Below are positions 32,054 to 42,454 of a stretch of 64,000 nt of DNA, one piece after another (position 1 is the first letter of the stretch; the number at the start of each line of letters is the position of its first letter). The translations under genes were made by a program, and so were the position numbers. Below the pieces are notes generated by a model. The model was given only the letters and a program-made list of their open reading frames with translations, was not told where the DNA came from and did not search any database. This DNA comes from Haplomitrium mnioides (Eukaryota > Marchantiophyta > Haplomitriopsida > Calobryales), in assembly GCA_049999725.1 (NCBI GenBank), contig JBNGIS010004247.1, positions 473,634-537,633 of the forward strand. The letters run 5' to 3'.

Positions 32054-32655
32054 TGTAACGATCACTAACTTTAGTAAGCAACAACTAAAAAAAATAGCAA
32101 CAACTATATCTAGAGAGCCATTACTAAGTTAGAGTATCAAAAAGAGAGTGCTATTATAAAGAAAGTGACATGTAGCAAGAGGAGAGAAAGTCAATGAATT
32201 AAAGTGAGTGATATAAACATGTGGTAAGAGGAGAGGAAGTCAACGAATTAAAGTGAAAGAAATGGCACTTTAGAAGAGGAAAAGGATACGTGGTAAGCGG
32301 AGGATTAAAGCAAATAGAAGGTTCTAAGATAAGGACATATAGCAAAAGAAGAACTAAAGAGAAATGGAAGGTTCTAAAGATAAGGACACGTGGCAGAAGG
32401 AGAATAAAAGTAAAAGGTGGTCCAATCAATAAGAGAGGAAAAAAGGTGGTCCAATAAGAAAATGATAGAAAAGGAACTAATGGGGTTTCGCCACCTATGT
32501 AAGCAAAGTGCTTTTTTACTTAGTATATAAAGAAGGGAGAGGGCCTTGTTGGGCATCTCTTACCTTGTGGTTTCTTGAAGTTCTTTATGTGCTACTATTG
32601 TATGTGTTATGTTTGTGCTAATTTTTGGTGTGTAATGTATATGTGTAGTGTTACA
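32054..32655 (+). repeat. Element E 3' LTR
   Basis: 602 bases with inverted ends TGTAAC / GTTACA. Repeated GGACA.GTGGCA-type words and AAGAGGA..AAA phrases occur through 32160-32400. Confidence 0.9.
32524..32530 (+). promoter_or_regulatory. Probable TATA box in LTR E
   Basis: TATATAA followed by AGAAGGGAGAGGGC, about 130 bases before the LTR end. The position fits the start of the R region in a short plant LTR. The assignment rests on motif and place only. Confidence 0.55.
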
Positions 32656-32835
32656 CTAATACACATTTAATAAGAACATAGTTTACTATGTACCAATTCT
32701 CTTGAAAAACTTGAAAACCCCATATTTTTTGTAATGGTATCCAAATCCTACTTATCTTTCATCCCAACACCAGAAACATTGTGCCATCAATTTCAATGCA
32801 TAAAAGAAGCCAAATATCCAACTTATACCTTCACA
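32656..32835 (-). repeat. Element D 3' LTR, second piece (left)
   Basis: Aligns with the end of the right LTR (about 36470-36645), sharing GAAAACCC.ATATTT, CATCCCAACAC and CATTGTGCCATCAA. It ends TTCACA, followed by the minus-strand polypurine tract ATGAGGGGGACAAA (32836-32849). Confidence 0.85.
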
Positions 32836-33079
32836 TTTGTCCCCCTCATAAGGTTTCACTTCACCTTTGTAGTGACACCCTCCTTTTGTGTATAGAAAAA
32901 ATGCCTTTTCATACTATTATAACACCTTCATGTTAAAAACAAAATTACATGTAGCCCAAGAATATACATTTTTGAAACAAAATACCTTGTCAATAGTTTT
33001 TGTGAGTACTCTTGTAGCACATCATCATCATCCATGATCAAATACTCGAGATTCTTTTCCAAGCATCCTTGGTTTTACC

Positions 33080-33640
33080 TCTAATGCACAACTCCTTTCC
33101 AAGTTTGGTTACTCATTGGATTAGTCCTCCATATCCATATCAACGTCAAAAAATTTGGTGTCAAACTTATCCATAGAGAGATACTTTGTGGTTTCTGTCC
33201 TTGAGCTACTAGCTCTGCCCTAGTGCCATCCACGAATACTCTCACTATATCACTTTTAGACCCAACCATAATGTATTTCTTGTGCCAATTGTTGGTGGAT
33301 TTCACACCTCTCAACCACAACTTTTCAAACAAGATATTATAGCAAGCTTCATTAAGAACTTGTAAAATCCAATGAAATTGTAATACCCATTACCAAAATT
33401 GGTACCTTCACAATTACCCCAAGTATGCGAAATCTTGATTTGTTTTTCATGCTGACTATAAACCCTGATGGTTCATTCCCATCTTATTCATCAAGTCCTT
33501 GGACATGGCTTTTACTACCGAACCTTCATCTAGCAACACATTTGCAACTACACACCCCTTGCATATAACGTCAATTTTTTAAGCTCTTGCGCATACCTTT
33601 GTGTTCATTGCATTCATGGAGCAATTGTTGGCTGACACCT
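33080..33640 (-). pseudogene. Aspartic protease relic of element D
   Basis: Minus strand CKGCVVANVLLDEGSVVKAM (about 33.56-33.50 kb) corresponds to the retropepsin active site, with D-E-G instead of D-T/G-G. A downstream frame (33081-33332) continues with KKYIMVGSKSDIVRVFVDGT. Frames are broken by stops. No reverse transcriptase follows, because the polypurine tract is reached at 32849. Confidence 0.65.
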
Positions 33641-33979
33641 TCTTCTTCATTAGATGTTGCTTGGTGTTCAATCCTCCATGTAGCTCCTTTCAAAAGGTAT
33701 GATTCAATGCTACTAATTGTCCCACCATGATATTGGCTTGCAAGTTTCCAATATCTTCCACCACATTGCACTTTTTTTGTGTTTTGACATGGAGAAATCC
33801 TCCATTCCCAGTCTACTTCTTGATTTGCTCAATTTCTTTGTCATGTTCACATCATGATGCTTCTCTTAACTTAGTATGGGTTTAGATCCCATTGTCTCCT
33901 CGACAACTTTAGCTTGTTTCCTCTTTTGAGCCAACAAGTCCACTCTTTGATTTGTTGAACTCCCTCCCACCTCACCATG

Positions 33980-35110
33980 TAGAACTACTTCAACTTTGAT
34001 TGAGTCGACGACCTTCTCTTAACCTTGATCAATTGAAATCCCTCCCACCTCACCGTGAGGAACCTTTCAACATCAATCAATGTGATGATCGTCTCTTGTG
34101 ATTGATCCATTGAACTCCCTCTCACCTCACCATAGGGAATCTTTTTAACATCCATGGAGGCAATGACCCTCTCTTGAGCTTGATCCACACCTTCAAATCC
34201 AGCAACTCCATATGTACCATTCACTTGATTTGGGCAATTTTTGATGAAATATGCCCCACTACATCTAAAATATCTTATGTTCTCAAAATTCCTCTGTCGT
34301 ATTGGCCCTCTTTCATTATGTTAAAACATATTTTCAAGCCTTTTCTACAAAGACTACACAAGATTCAAACTTAGCCTCTCTAATCGTTCAGTCAATGTTA
34401 GCACATCGTTCATGGCTAGATTTGGTACTTGTGGAGGAGTCACTACTATTGCTATTGGTGTTGCAATCAATTTTGACACTGGTACCACAATGGCCTTCTC
34501 CTCCCGCTCATCTTCCAATCCCTCCTCCATCCTCAATGCAATATGCAATGACTTCACTTGTGTAGTTGGCCTCTCATATTTGACAATTGCTCAAATTTTA
34601 GGTTTCAGCTCTGAATTAAAGTGCTTTGCCAACATTGTTGTAATTCCCACCATTAAGCTTTGCACATCCTCTCCACTCTTTCTCAATATATTTCAAAATT
34701 ATATCTCTAAATAGTCTACTCTATCGGCATATGTACACACTTTTTCACTCTCTCCTTGTTTTAAGTATGTTACCTCTTGAAGAAGATTCTCAAAGCTCTT
34801 TGTTGGGAGAAACTCTTCCATCAAGACATTAGTCAAGTTCACACATGACAAGATGGTTTCATCTTTTTGCTCGTTGTACCATCAAAGAGCTTCTCATTCT
34901 AAGAATTCAAGTAACAATGCTAGCCAATCATTGGGTTGTTTCTCACCATTTCCAATGCATACACGTTTGAAATCTCACAAATAGTCTTCCACATTCTCAT
35001 CTTCATTGCCAAAGAAGACCAAAATCTTTCCCATTTTCAATTGATAAAGTGCTCCTTCACTTGAGTTCATCTTCCACCACATCTACAACAATATCACATC
35101 TACCACAACA
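33980..35110 (-). pseudogene. Gag relic of element D
   Basis: The minus strand begins near 35.03 kb with a capsid-type sequence (KILVFFGNEDENVEDYL, then FKRVCIGNGEKQPNDWLALL). Further on come EEFLPTKSFENLLQEVTYLK (about 34.83-34.77 kb) and a decayed zinc knuckle, YFRCSGAYFIKNCPNQ (about 34.27-34.22 kb), whose first Cys is Tyr and whose His is lost. Phrases in 33985-34180 repeat imperfectly on both strands (CTCCCTCCCACCTCACC and its variants), giving a short tandem repeat of roughly 60-70 bp after the knuckle. Many stops make it inactive. Confidence 0.75.
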
Positions 35111-35589
35111 CAAAAATATGTACTTGCAAATTGCTTGAGTTAGAATAAGAAAACAAATGGGTTAAGATCCGCCAATATTTGCTCCATTTGTTCTACTCCA
35201 AATTGTTCAACTAATAGTTGGCGCATATGGATCTTAGCTACGATAAATACATGTATTACAATGGTTGATCTTTAATCATCCGTTGAAGCCATTAAAAACT
35301 CTCTCTTTAAAATGATACAATGATTGTTCATGCTCCAATGTTCATACCCACTTCGTTGAAGAGTACAAACGTTGATACAATAGTGTGGCCAAAGAGGCAA
35401 AGTCATTTATCAAGAATGAGAAGTAGCTCACCAAGTTGATGAATCATTTCAACTCAATGTTGTTGTGGTTGGCAAAACATTGTAGATTTTTCTCACAATC
35501 TTTGAAATCCATAGCCAACTCCCCATCACGTCTTCAATTGACATTCAAAACTCAAGCTTATTCACCATCTTCTTTCTCTCTCATTGATG

Positions 35590-35609
35590 AGTTCCTGACA
35601 ACGGAGACA
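35590..35609 (-). other. Primer-binding site of element D
   Basis: On the minus strand TTGTCTCCGTTGTCAGGAAC follows the LTR end after three T. It resembles the TTGGCGCCGTTGCCGGGGA site common in plant Ty3/gypsy elements (Asp-tRNA type), with changes mostly of the decay type. Element F has a similar site at 41936. Confidence 0.65.
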
Positions 35610-35613
35610 AAAA

Positions 35614-36645
35614 TGTGACAATAGAAACTTTGTCGATTCCTGCTTATATGAATTTGATGTTCAGTGCACATTGAATATAAGAGATGGGTTGAAGTGTGGC
35701 TACAATCAAAATCTACAAAGTTTAACAAGTTAAGTACTCAATAAAAAATACATTAGAAATTCTTCACTCTTTACTCCAAATATTCTCACATAAAACACTC
35801 TTGCTCTCACCTTTTTAACTCTCAACACACCCCTCACTCTATAAAAATCCACTCTTCAAGGGCTTGTCTTGCAATAAATCTTCAAAGTAGCTCATCCTAG
35901 AGCTTCTCTAAGCACTTCTCTAAAGGTCTCTCACAACTCCCAAGTCTCAAGTCTCAATTCCACCATTGGAATTGATAAGACAATGTTTTCTTAAAAGTAG
36001 TTCTCGAGTAACTTTAACTTTTTCTTACTTTTTCAAGAAGCAGCTTCTCATCTTGAGTTTTACTTGATCAAGCATATAACATAGTCAGCTATTCTCTTTC
36101 ACTTATCCCTAAATACAAAAGCCACTTTTATATTTCAAGATTCCCTAAAAAAACAAGTAGAATATTAAAGTAGCTTTTCTTGACCTTTTCTTCTTTTTAG
36201 TCTCTTCAAAGAATCTCTAAATCTTTGATGCTTATTCAAATTGGATGTACTATACATTTTATTTTTAGAAATATTATTAAATATGCTTTTTACTTTGAAA
36301 TAATATTCTCATTTTCTCTTATCTAGATACCTTTTCTTTTGACTTTTCTACCAAGTCTTATTTTACTTTTGATTGATTAAAACTCTCAATTTCCAATAGA
36401 CTTTTCATTTTTGTAAAATTTTATTAATGACATTTGATACAAACTATGTGTCTATGAAATATTAGCTCCAATATGCATCTAATAAAAACACAATTTACTT
36501 TATATAGATTTTGTTGAAAAACTGAAAACCCATATTTCCTCTAATGACATCCAAATCCTATTTATCCTTCATCCCAACACTACAAACATTGTGCCATCAA
36601 CTCTAATGTATAAAAAGAGCTTGATATTCACCTTATTCTTTCACA
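35614..36645 (-). repeat. Element D 5' LTR (right copy)
   Basis: 1,032 bases, very A+T-rich, starting TGTGACAATAG and ending TCTTTCACA on the plus strand. It is the intact reference for the interrupted left copy. GATC follows at 36646. Confidence 0.88.
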
Positions 36646-36980
36646 GATCATAACAAGATTCATGGAGAAGTGCAAGTTCACCATCACTCTTTTTTGTGCT
36701 TACTTTTGCTCTGCTCAGGGTTGAAGAAAGGTGCTCTAGAAGCATGTGCCAAGAAGTCTTTTTTGTTGTAGAGGGCTCATCAATATGAAGGGAATTGAGA
36801 ATTTTCAATCACTACTCCAAAGGAGCATTAAGGTGCAAAGCAAGGCTCATTATTGAGTAGTTCTTATGAGCAAATAAAAAGGCAAATTACTCTATTTGAA
36901 ATCAATTGTGCTCTTAGAAAATTGGTTGGGAAAGAGAAATGGAGCAGAGCGAGTTAAAGAAGGAGGTATAATAGAACTAT
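36646..36980 (-). pseudogene. Broken host-gene fragment, upstream part (unrecognised)
   Basis: One minus-strand frame can be followed from about 36.98 kb down to element D: YYTSFFNSLCSISLSQPIF, then FAFLFAHKNYSIMSLALHL (about 36.89-36.83 kb), LKILNSLHIDEPSTTKK (about 36.8 kb), SWHMLLEHLSSTLSRAKVS and ELALLHESCYD ending at 36650. Stops occur only as single codons (TAA, TGA, TAA, TAG, TGA) with the frame kept between them. That is the pattern of a decayed real exon. Across the GATC of element D the frame continues at 28137. I do not recognise the family; it has no transposon motif. Confidence 0.7.
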
Positions 36981-38290
36981 TGAAGGAAAATTTACTCTAT
37001 TTTGGGTTGAAGAGACAATCTTGATCTGATTTGCGATAGAAGCATACACTGTTCAAAGGTAAAACTAGGGATCAAACAAAGGAAGAGAAATCAGCCCGGA
37101 GCATTGCGTTGAGCTTTGGAAAGGTGATTGGAAGTGTGTACTAGCAAGCTCCAAGGTGTTTCTTGGTAGAAGTTGGAGTATGGCAGATTGAAGCACCCAT
37201 TGTGTGCATAGTGACAATTTTGCAACGTGTTTTGGTTTGTGGATTGAGTAGGCTCTATTGAGAAGAAGCCATGATAGAGTATTGCAAGGGGAGTTGCTTT
37301 ACTTTGCGTTGACTTGGCAGCCTTGGATTGACTTGGAAGAGCACAATACTTGCTTAGGTGAGAGTTTTAGAAGATTCCATTGCCAAAAGTTTATTTGCAA
37401 TACAAAGTAGAGGTAATTGAACTCAAACCAAATCAAAAAACAAAAATTTTGGGTAAAATTACAGAATTGCTAAAATCTAAGCAAGGTTGAACAAGACCCT
37501 TTACTGAGTTATGCAAGGGTGGTGGGAGAATCCACCAGCCCGATCCTAGAGCGGAGGCTATCTTGAAGCCAAGTTTTTTTTTGAACTAAGGAAATAAAAT
37601 CTTTTAAAAAACAAATGTTAGCAGAACATCAAAAATTGGTGGACGGTACTTAGGAGAAGAGAAAAAGTGCTATGCTTTGATTTTTTTAAATTATTTTCCT
37701 AGGTTGAGAAGAATACCAATCAACTAGGATTGGAAAGAAAAATGTGCCTTGTTCAAAGAAGGAAGGGTCACTTGTGCCGATTTTCACATATCAGCGGACT
37801 TGTGGGCAAGTGGTTGAGTGGCACAAAACAGCCACTAAGTTGTGAGTGAGTTCAGTTGAGCAGAGGTCAACACAAAGCAAGTGACTGGAAGGTTGCGATA
37901 CAAATTCACTCATAGTGGCATACATTTTGGACCTGCATTAGGGGCAACTCAATAGTTGGTAAGTGACCATACATCAGATGAAGAGGAAAAAACTCTTTCT
38001 AGCACTCAAGTAGATTCCCTTATATTGTGGGATATGAATGAGATATAGTTAAATGAGCCCACCCATATTGCGGCGGGCTTATTTGACTAAGATTGAAGAT
38101 TAAAGACAATATTGGTCACCCAATTATGTCTCTATTACCTCTAGTAGAAGGGCAAGTGTCTATTACCCTATGACTCATACTCTATCTTCTAGTGTACTAG
38201 TCATAGAATTGGTGCCTCATGGGCAAGAGGAGTTCTTATTACACTTGCTTTAGTCACTGCAATAGAGAGTGGAGAAATCCAAGTGTTTAA
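36981..38290. other. No supported gene
   Basis: No convincing frame on either strand. It may contain introns or upstream sequence of the broken gene, and the untranslated leader of the plus-strand gag relic that follows. I see no LTR boundary here. Confidence 0.4.
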
Positions 38291-38299
38291 CCCTGTGGT

Positions 38300-40100
38300 T
38301 GAGTTTTTGGAGCAGTTGAGACAAAATTACTAGAGTATGAGGTTTGATAAGCTAAAGAGTCTTCAAGAGTTCCAGTGCAAGACTTGAGAGAGCTTGAGAG
38401 AAGCTTACACAAGGATAATAAGGCCTATTAATACCACAAAGGGGGTGATAGAGCTTCAAACCATCCAATTCTGGTATGTCATTCTTGATAGAGATTTTAA
38501 GAGGAGAGTGAGAGATGCCACCCTTCTTGGGGATTATAAGCCCACTTCTACTATTTTGTTTCATGTTTTCAAAGCGTATTAAGCTCTATCTGGTGAATGG
38601 GAAAGTAGTCACAACTGGTTATCATAAGGAAGAGCCAAAATCTATGTCTCTAACCACATCCACATTACAACCTGCACCACGGAAGGGGTAGAAGGTTGGA
38701 GGACAAATAGATGGACAAAAAAAATGTCGTCTTATGCAGGCTATTAGTCATGTTGTGGTAGAGACCAATTGCAAAAGCAGTGTCTAGAGGCAAAGAAGCC
38801 AAAAGCAACAAACTCTAGAGAAGTAGGTGCAACTAGCCAAGGACAATGTGACCACTGTGGAGTTAAAGGTCATGATGGGGATATGTGTTTTTCACTTCAC
38901 CTAGAGCTGCAACAAGGAGGAGCTTGTATAGGCGAAAAAAGCATATGTAAACAAGGTGGTCGTGGTCAAGGAGCATCACTAACTGGAAGAGTTGGAGCGG
39001 TTGCTCCAACCTTTACTATGGTTTTGAAAGATTCTAAGATTTCATAGTTGGAGCAACAATTAGCTAATATAATTACAACAAAAGTCAGACCTATTGTGGA
39101 GCTAAAGCCTCTACTTCATATAGAGCTAATGGAGGTTTGGCTGGCATAGGGTTTATGTGTGAGATAGCCTATGTTGATGCATATGTAGAGGTGATTAGAG
39201 CAACTAGAAAGACTCTTGAGCCTAGGGTTGCAACAATGGAGTTGGACTCTCATAGAGGGATGCTTATCGGTAGGTAAAGCTTCCACACTCATTTGAGTTG
39301 ATAGATTTGGTGAGGACTACTTCTTTGCATTTGGTTGAGGCTTCCAAGAATATAGAAAGATCAGCAAAAATAGAGAAGATTGCGTCTCTGACTATGAATA
39401 TAGCTAGGTTAGTGGTAAAGAAACCACCTCTTTTTGCTATGGATGTGTTCACTATATTGGGTCTCACTAGTTGAACAATTCACGTTAGCAACCACATTAT
39501 GTGGGGAGATTGAGGGTGTTATTCTCAGTATGGAGATGAGACCCGTTAGTAGAGCAGTTGATGTATGTGCCTCTACATTTGGAGGTGAGAAATGGCATGT
39601 TGTTGTTGCCCTGTTGATGGAGTTATCAACTCGACTAGCATCTGAGAGGACCAGATTCAGACCTAGTATGGTGTTCATCAACAATGGGAGTGGTATTTTC
39701 TAACTTGTTGGTCCTTAAAATTGTGTGTGCAAGCTAGCTATAGTGTTGTTGGATATAGGTGTATAGTCTTTGATATTAGGCAAGTCGCTCGTGAAGGGAT
39801 TGGGATTGAGGCCAAGAGATGTGGAGATTTTATCTTTTCCTATTCAGACTTCACAGGGATGACCTTCACCTACACAACACATCACATGTGGTAAGATTGA
39901 GCTTAGAGAGCAAGTTGATCATCCCATAGATAGCTCACAAATGAGCTCTCGAGGCATACTCACCAAAGTTAAGTCTTATAATGTTTTGGTGGGGTGTATA
40001 GTGCTATATCTCATAGAGTTTACTATTGATTTATAGAGCAAGTCTATGTCCTATCGGCTTGGATAGCAATCTAGAGAGGCAAGATTGTGGAGGTTTTCTG
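38300..40100 (+). pseudogene. Plus-strand Ty3/gypsy gag-protease relic
   Basis: Capsid C-terminal part: SLREAYTRIIRPINTTKGV and IQFWYVILDRDFKRRVRDAT (38.39-38.52 kb). A clean zinc knuckle follows, CDHCGVKGHDGDMC (38847-38888). A protease-like region at about 39.74-39.77 kb reads KLAIVLLDIGV, with D-I-G in place of D-T-G. The post-protease motif is YNVLVGCIVLYLIEFTID (about 39.98-40.03 kb). Stops and frameshifts separate these blocks. No LTR was found for it, and its pol is missing; element F starts about 100 bases downstream and may have cut it off. Confidence 0.8.
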
Positions 40101-40189
40101 TCAAATTTAGTGGACCAATTGAGTGTCCACTATCACGGCCTATGGCACTGTCAGAATTTTGTAGAGTGATCAACGATTATTCTAGCAAA

Positions 40190-40793
40190 GTTAGTTCTAA
40201 AAGTTGGAAAGTGTTCTATGAATCAGATCTTAAAAATCTGATGAATAAAATAAATTGAGAACCAATAAGGAATATATTATAGCTCACTTTCTAGTGCTTT
40301 TATTGGTTGACAGGTGTTCTATAATGAGGAGCCAACATGAGGGAGTGTGATTTTTAAGAGACCTTCATTCAAAAATGAAAATGAGCAAGAAAATCTGAAA
40401 TAATGAAGATTATAAAGATTGACCATTGAGAAACAATCATGACCTAGAACATGCTAACACATGTTGGAGATTGCTACGATAATGAATGTTTAAGCCATCG
40501 AGAATAGGGAGTCAAAGTTTGAAGATCAACATGGCTCTTGTTTGTGATGCTAGGTGTCAAAACAATATGTCATCGTGATAGAAAAGGAGACTAGACAAAC
40601 TTCAAGTCTATTAGAAATTTTGAAAGCTAAGTAGAGAATTAGATGAAGATGAGATAGAGGGGGCAAAATGGTGATGTGATGTCAATTGACATCAAAATAG
40701 TTCAAATTTTAGCTTATGATATTGATGATAAGATAGAATGGAAGAAGAGGAAACATTAGAAATCAACCCAAGAAGGGATCCAAAATTGTAGGT

Positions 40794-40833
<40 letters not shown>

Positions 40834-41927
40834 AGTGTTCTCAAGATAAGGGGAAGTAAAATTGTTCCTACTTGCAAGAAGTAGTCGGAAATACTATATT
40901 GTAAACCATAGTGATGCAAGCTTAAACATCATCCTTGACAATAAGATAAGGCTAAAAACATTGCCAAAAAATATTAGTTGTCAATAGAAAGTTGGTTGTA
41001 TGTGTATTTTGTATAGTGAAGCAAGGCATCTTGGTGAGGTAATTGAGGATATATAGAGATAGTGAGCAAAAAGTCAATTGTCTTCTCATACGAAGAGTTG
41101 GAAAAGAGAGAAAGGGGTATAGAAGAATCAAGATAAGTAAGTTTGTATTGTATACATTTAATTCAGGGCCACTTGCTTAAAGTCTCAAATATCAATTCTT
41201 TCTAAAGGGAAGTGTTGGAAGTATTATAGCAAATTACTTAGTGATCAGTCTTTGAGTTGAGGAAATAGCCAAATTCTCAATATCGGGTTATATGTCTCAC
41301 CAAGTTTAAAAAATAGTTGGGTGAAAGATTGGGGTGCAAAAAGAAGGAGGGATTGTGGATTTTGTGACACAAGTGAAGTATCAGAAGAAATTGTTCTAAG
41401 TTCACACAACAATAAAGCTTCACTTGTTAAAAACGGTAGTGGCCAACAAAAGTTGGCTAAAGAATTTGTCATGTAGTGATTAGTGCAAGTTGAGAGGACA
41501 ATGCACATTAGATAAGATAAGACTATGTGGCGTTCCAACTTCCACATTGAAGATGACATCAAAAGACTAAGTTTTGGATATTTTGACACACTAAAAAACC
41601 ATAAGCTAGTCAAAAAAGGACTATTAAAGATCAGGAGTTTAAAATATTTGGTCTACTTTTGACTATTACTACGAAGTTAGAGCAGGACCAAATAGTTGAT
41701 AATCCAATTGAAAACTTTGACGGTTCATTTATTTAAAGATTCTAAAAGATATTTTAAGAAATAAGAAGTGTTCAAAAGGAAAATCTTGAGAGCTTGCAAA
41801 GGAACGATAAGAAATGAGTAGAATTTGAAGATTTTAAGCATTATTGCATTGTTTTCTATACCTCTTTAAGTAAAAAAAACCTAGAGAAAGAGATAAGATA
41901 TAAGTTTAGGATTTCCTGGTTGCTACA
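40190..41927 (+). repeat. Element F 5' LTR
   Basis: About 1.74 kb, A+T-rich, ending TGCTACA and followed by TGAGTTTT and the primer-binding site. It contains an AG microsatellite (40794-40830). No coding frame is credible. Confidence 0.65.
40794..40830 (+). repeat. (AG)n microsatellite
   Basis: About 18 AG dinucleotides inside the left LTR of element F. The right LTR copy is truncated just before the equivalent place. Confidence 0.97.
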
Positions 41928-41935
41928 TGAGTTTT

Positions 41936-41953
41936 TGGCACTGTTGTTAGGGA
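41936..41953 (+). other. Primer-binding site of element F
   Basis: TGGCACTGTTGTTAGGGA, preceded by TTT, is a decayed form of the TGGCGCCGTTGCCGGGGA site seen in many plant Ty3/gypsy elements. It sits eight bases after the LTR end. Confidence 0.75.
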
Positions 41954-42454
41954 GTCAAGCAGAAAAATTATTCAAAGTGCTCAACCAAATCAAGAAGAGA
42001 GAGCTTTCATTTGGGATTTAAGCATCAAGAATTGGGATGTTATATCTATTGGAGTTTTTTGGAGCAATTTATCAAGATATCGTAAAAATCCTATTATTTG
42101 ACAGCTAGAAAGAGAAATTCAAGAGATACATCACAACCAAGATTTGATTAAAATTACAAGAAACTTTGACAATTATTTAATAGTTGCAAGTGAAAGCCAA
42201 CACTAATTCTTTGGTCTAACAATGATCTGCCAAAAGATTAGGTGAGGATTGAGATCAAGAACCTAAAGAATTTTATTGACCAATGCTTGTATATAAAGAA
42301 CTATTATTGGGATAATCTTATAACCTTGCTATGTTAGCAACAAATGTTCAGCTAACTACCAACTTGTATCATTACTACAGAAAGTTCCCAAAAGTTACCC
42401 AAAAAATTCATGAAAATCAAGTTGAGTGTTGACTAAGCAATTGATTAAAACATC

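Larger units (their letters stand above)
29211..32655 (+). mobile_element. Element E: chromovirus (Ty3/gypsy) nested in the LTR of D
   Basis: Plus-strand pol (reverse transcriptase, RNase H, integrase, chromodomain), a polypurine tract and a 602-bp 3' LTR. The 5' half lies in the assembly gap. The LTR ends are inverted (TGTAAC...GTTACA). Directly after 32655 the LTR of element D resumes, which shows the nesting and makes E younger than D. Confidence 0.92.
28142..36645 (-). mobile_element. Element D: minus-strand Ty3/gypsy element with a nested chromovirus
   Basis: The right LTR (35614-36645) aligns with two separated pieces on the left: 28142-28810 and 32656-32835. The split is caused by element E. 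Both LTRs start TGTGA on the plus strand and end TTCACA, and GATC flanks the whole (28138-28141 and 36646-36649). Internally there is a minus-strand gag and protease relic, but no reverse transcriptase or integrase was recognised in the 2.8 kb left. The 400-base gap at 28811-29210 lies in the nested part, so it does not hide the missing pol of D. D thus appears to be a deleted, gag-protease-only copy. Confidence 0.85.
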
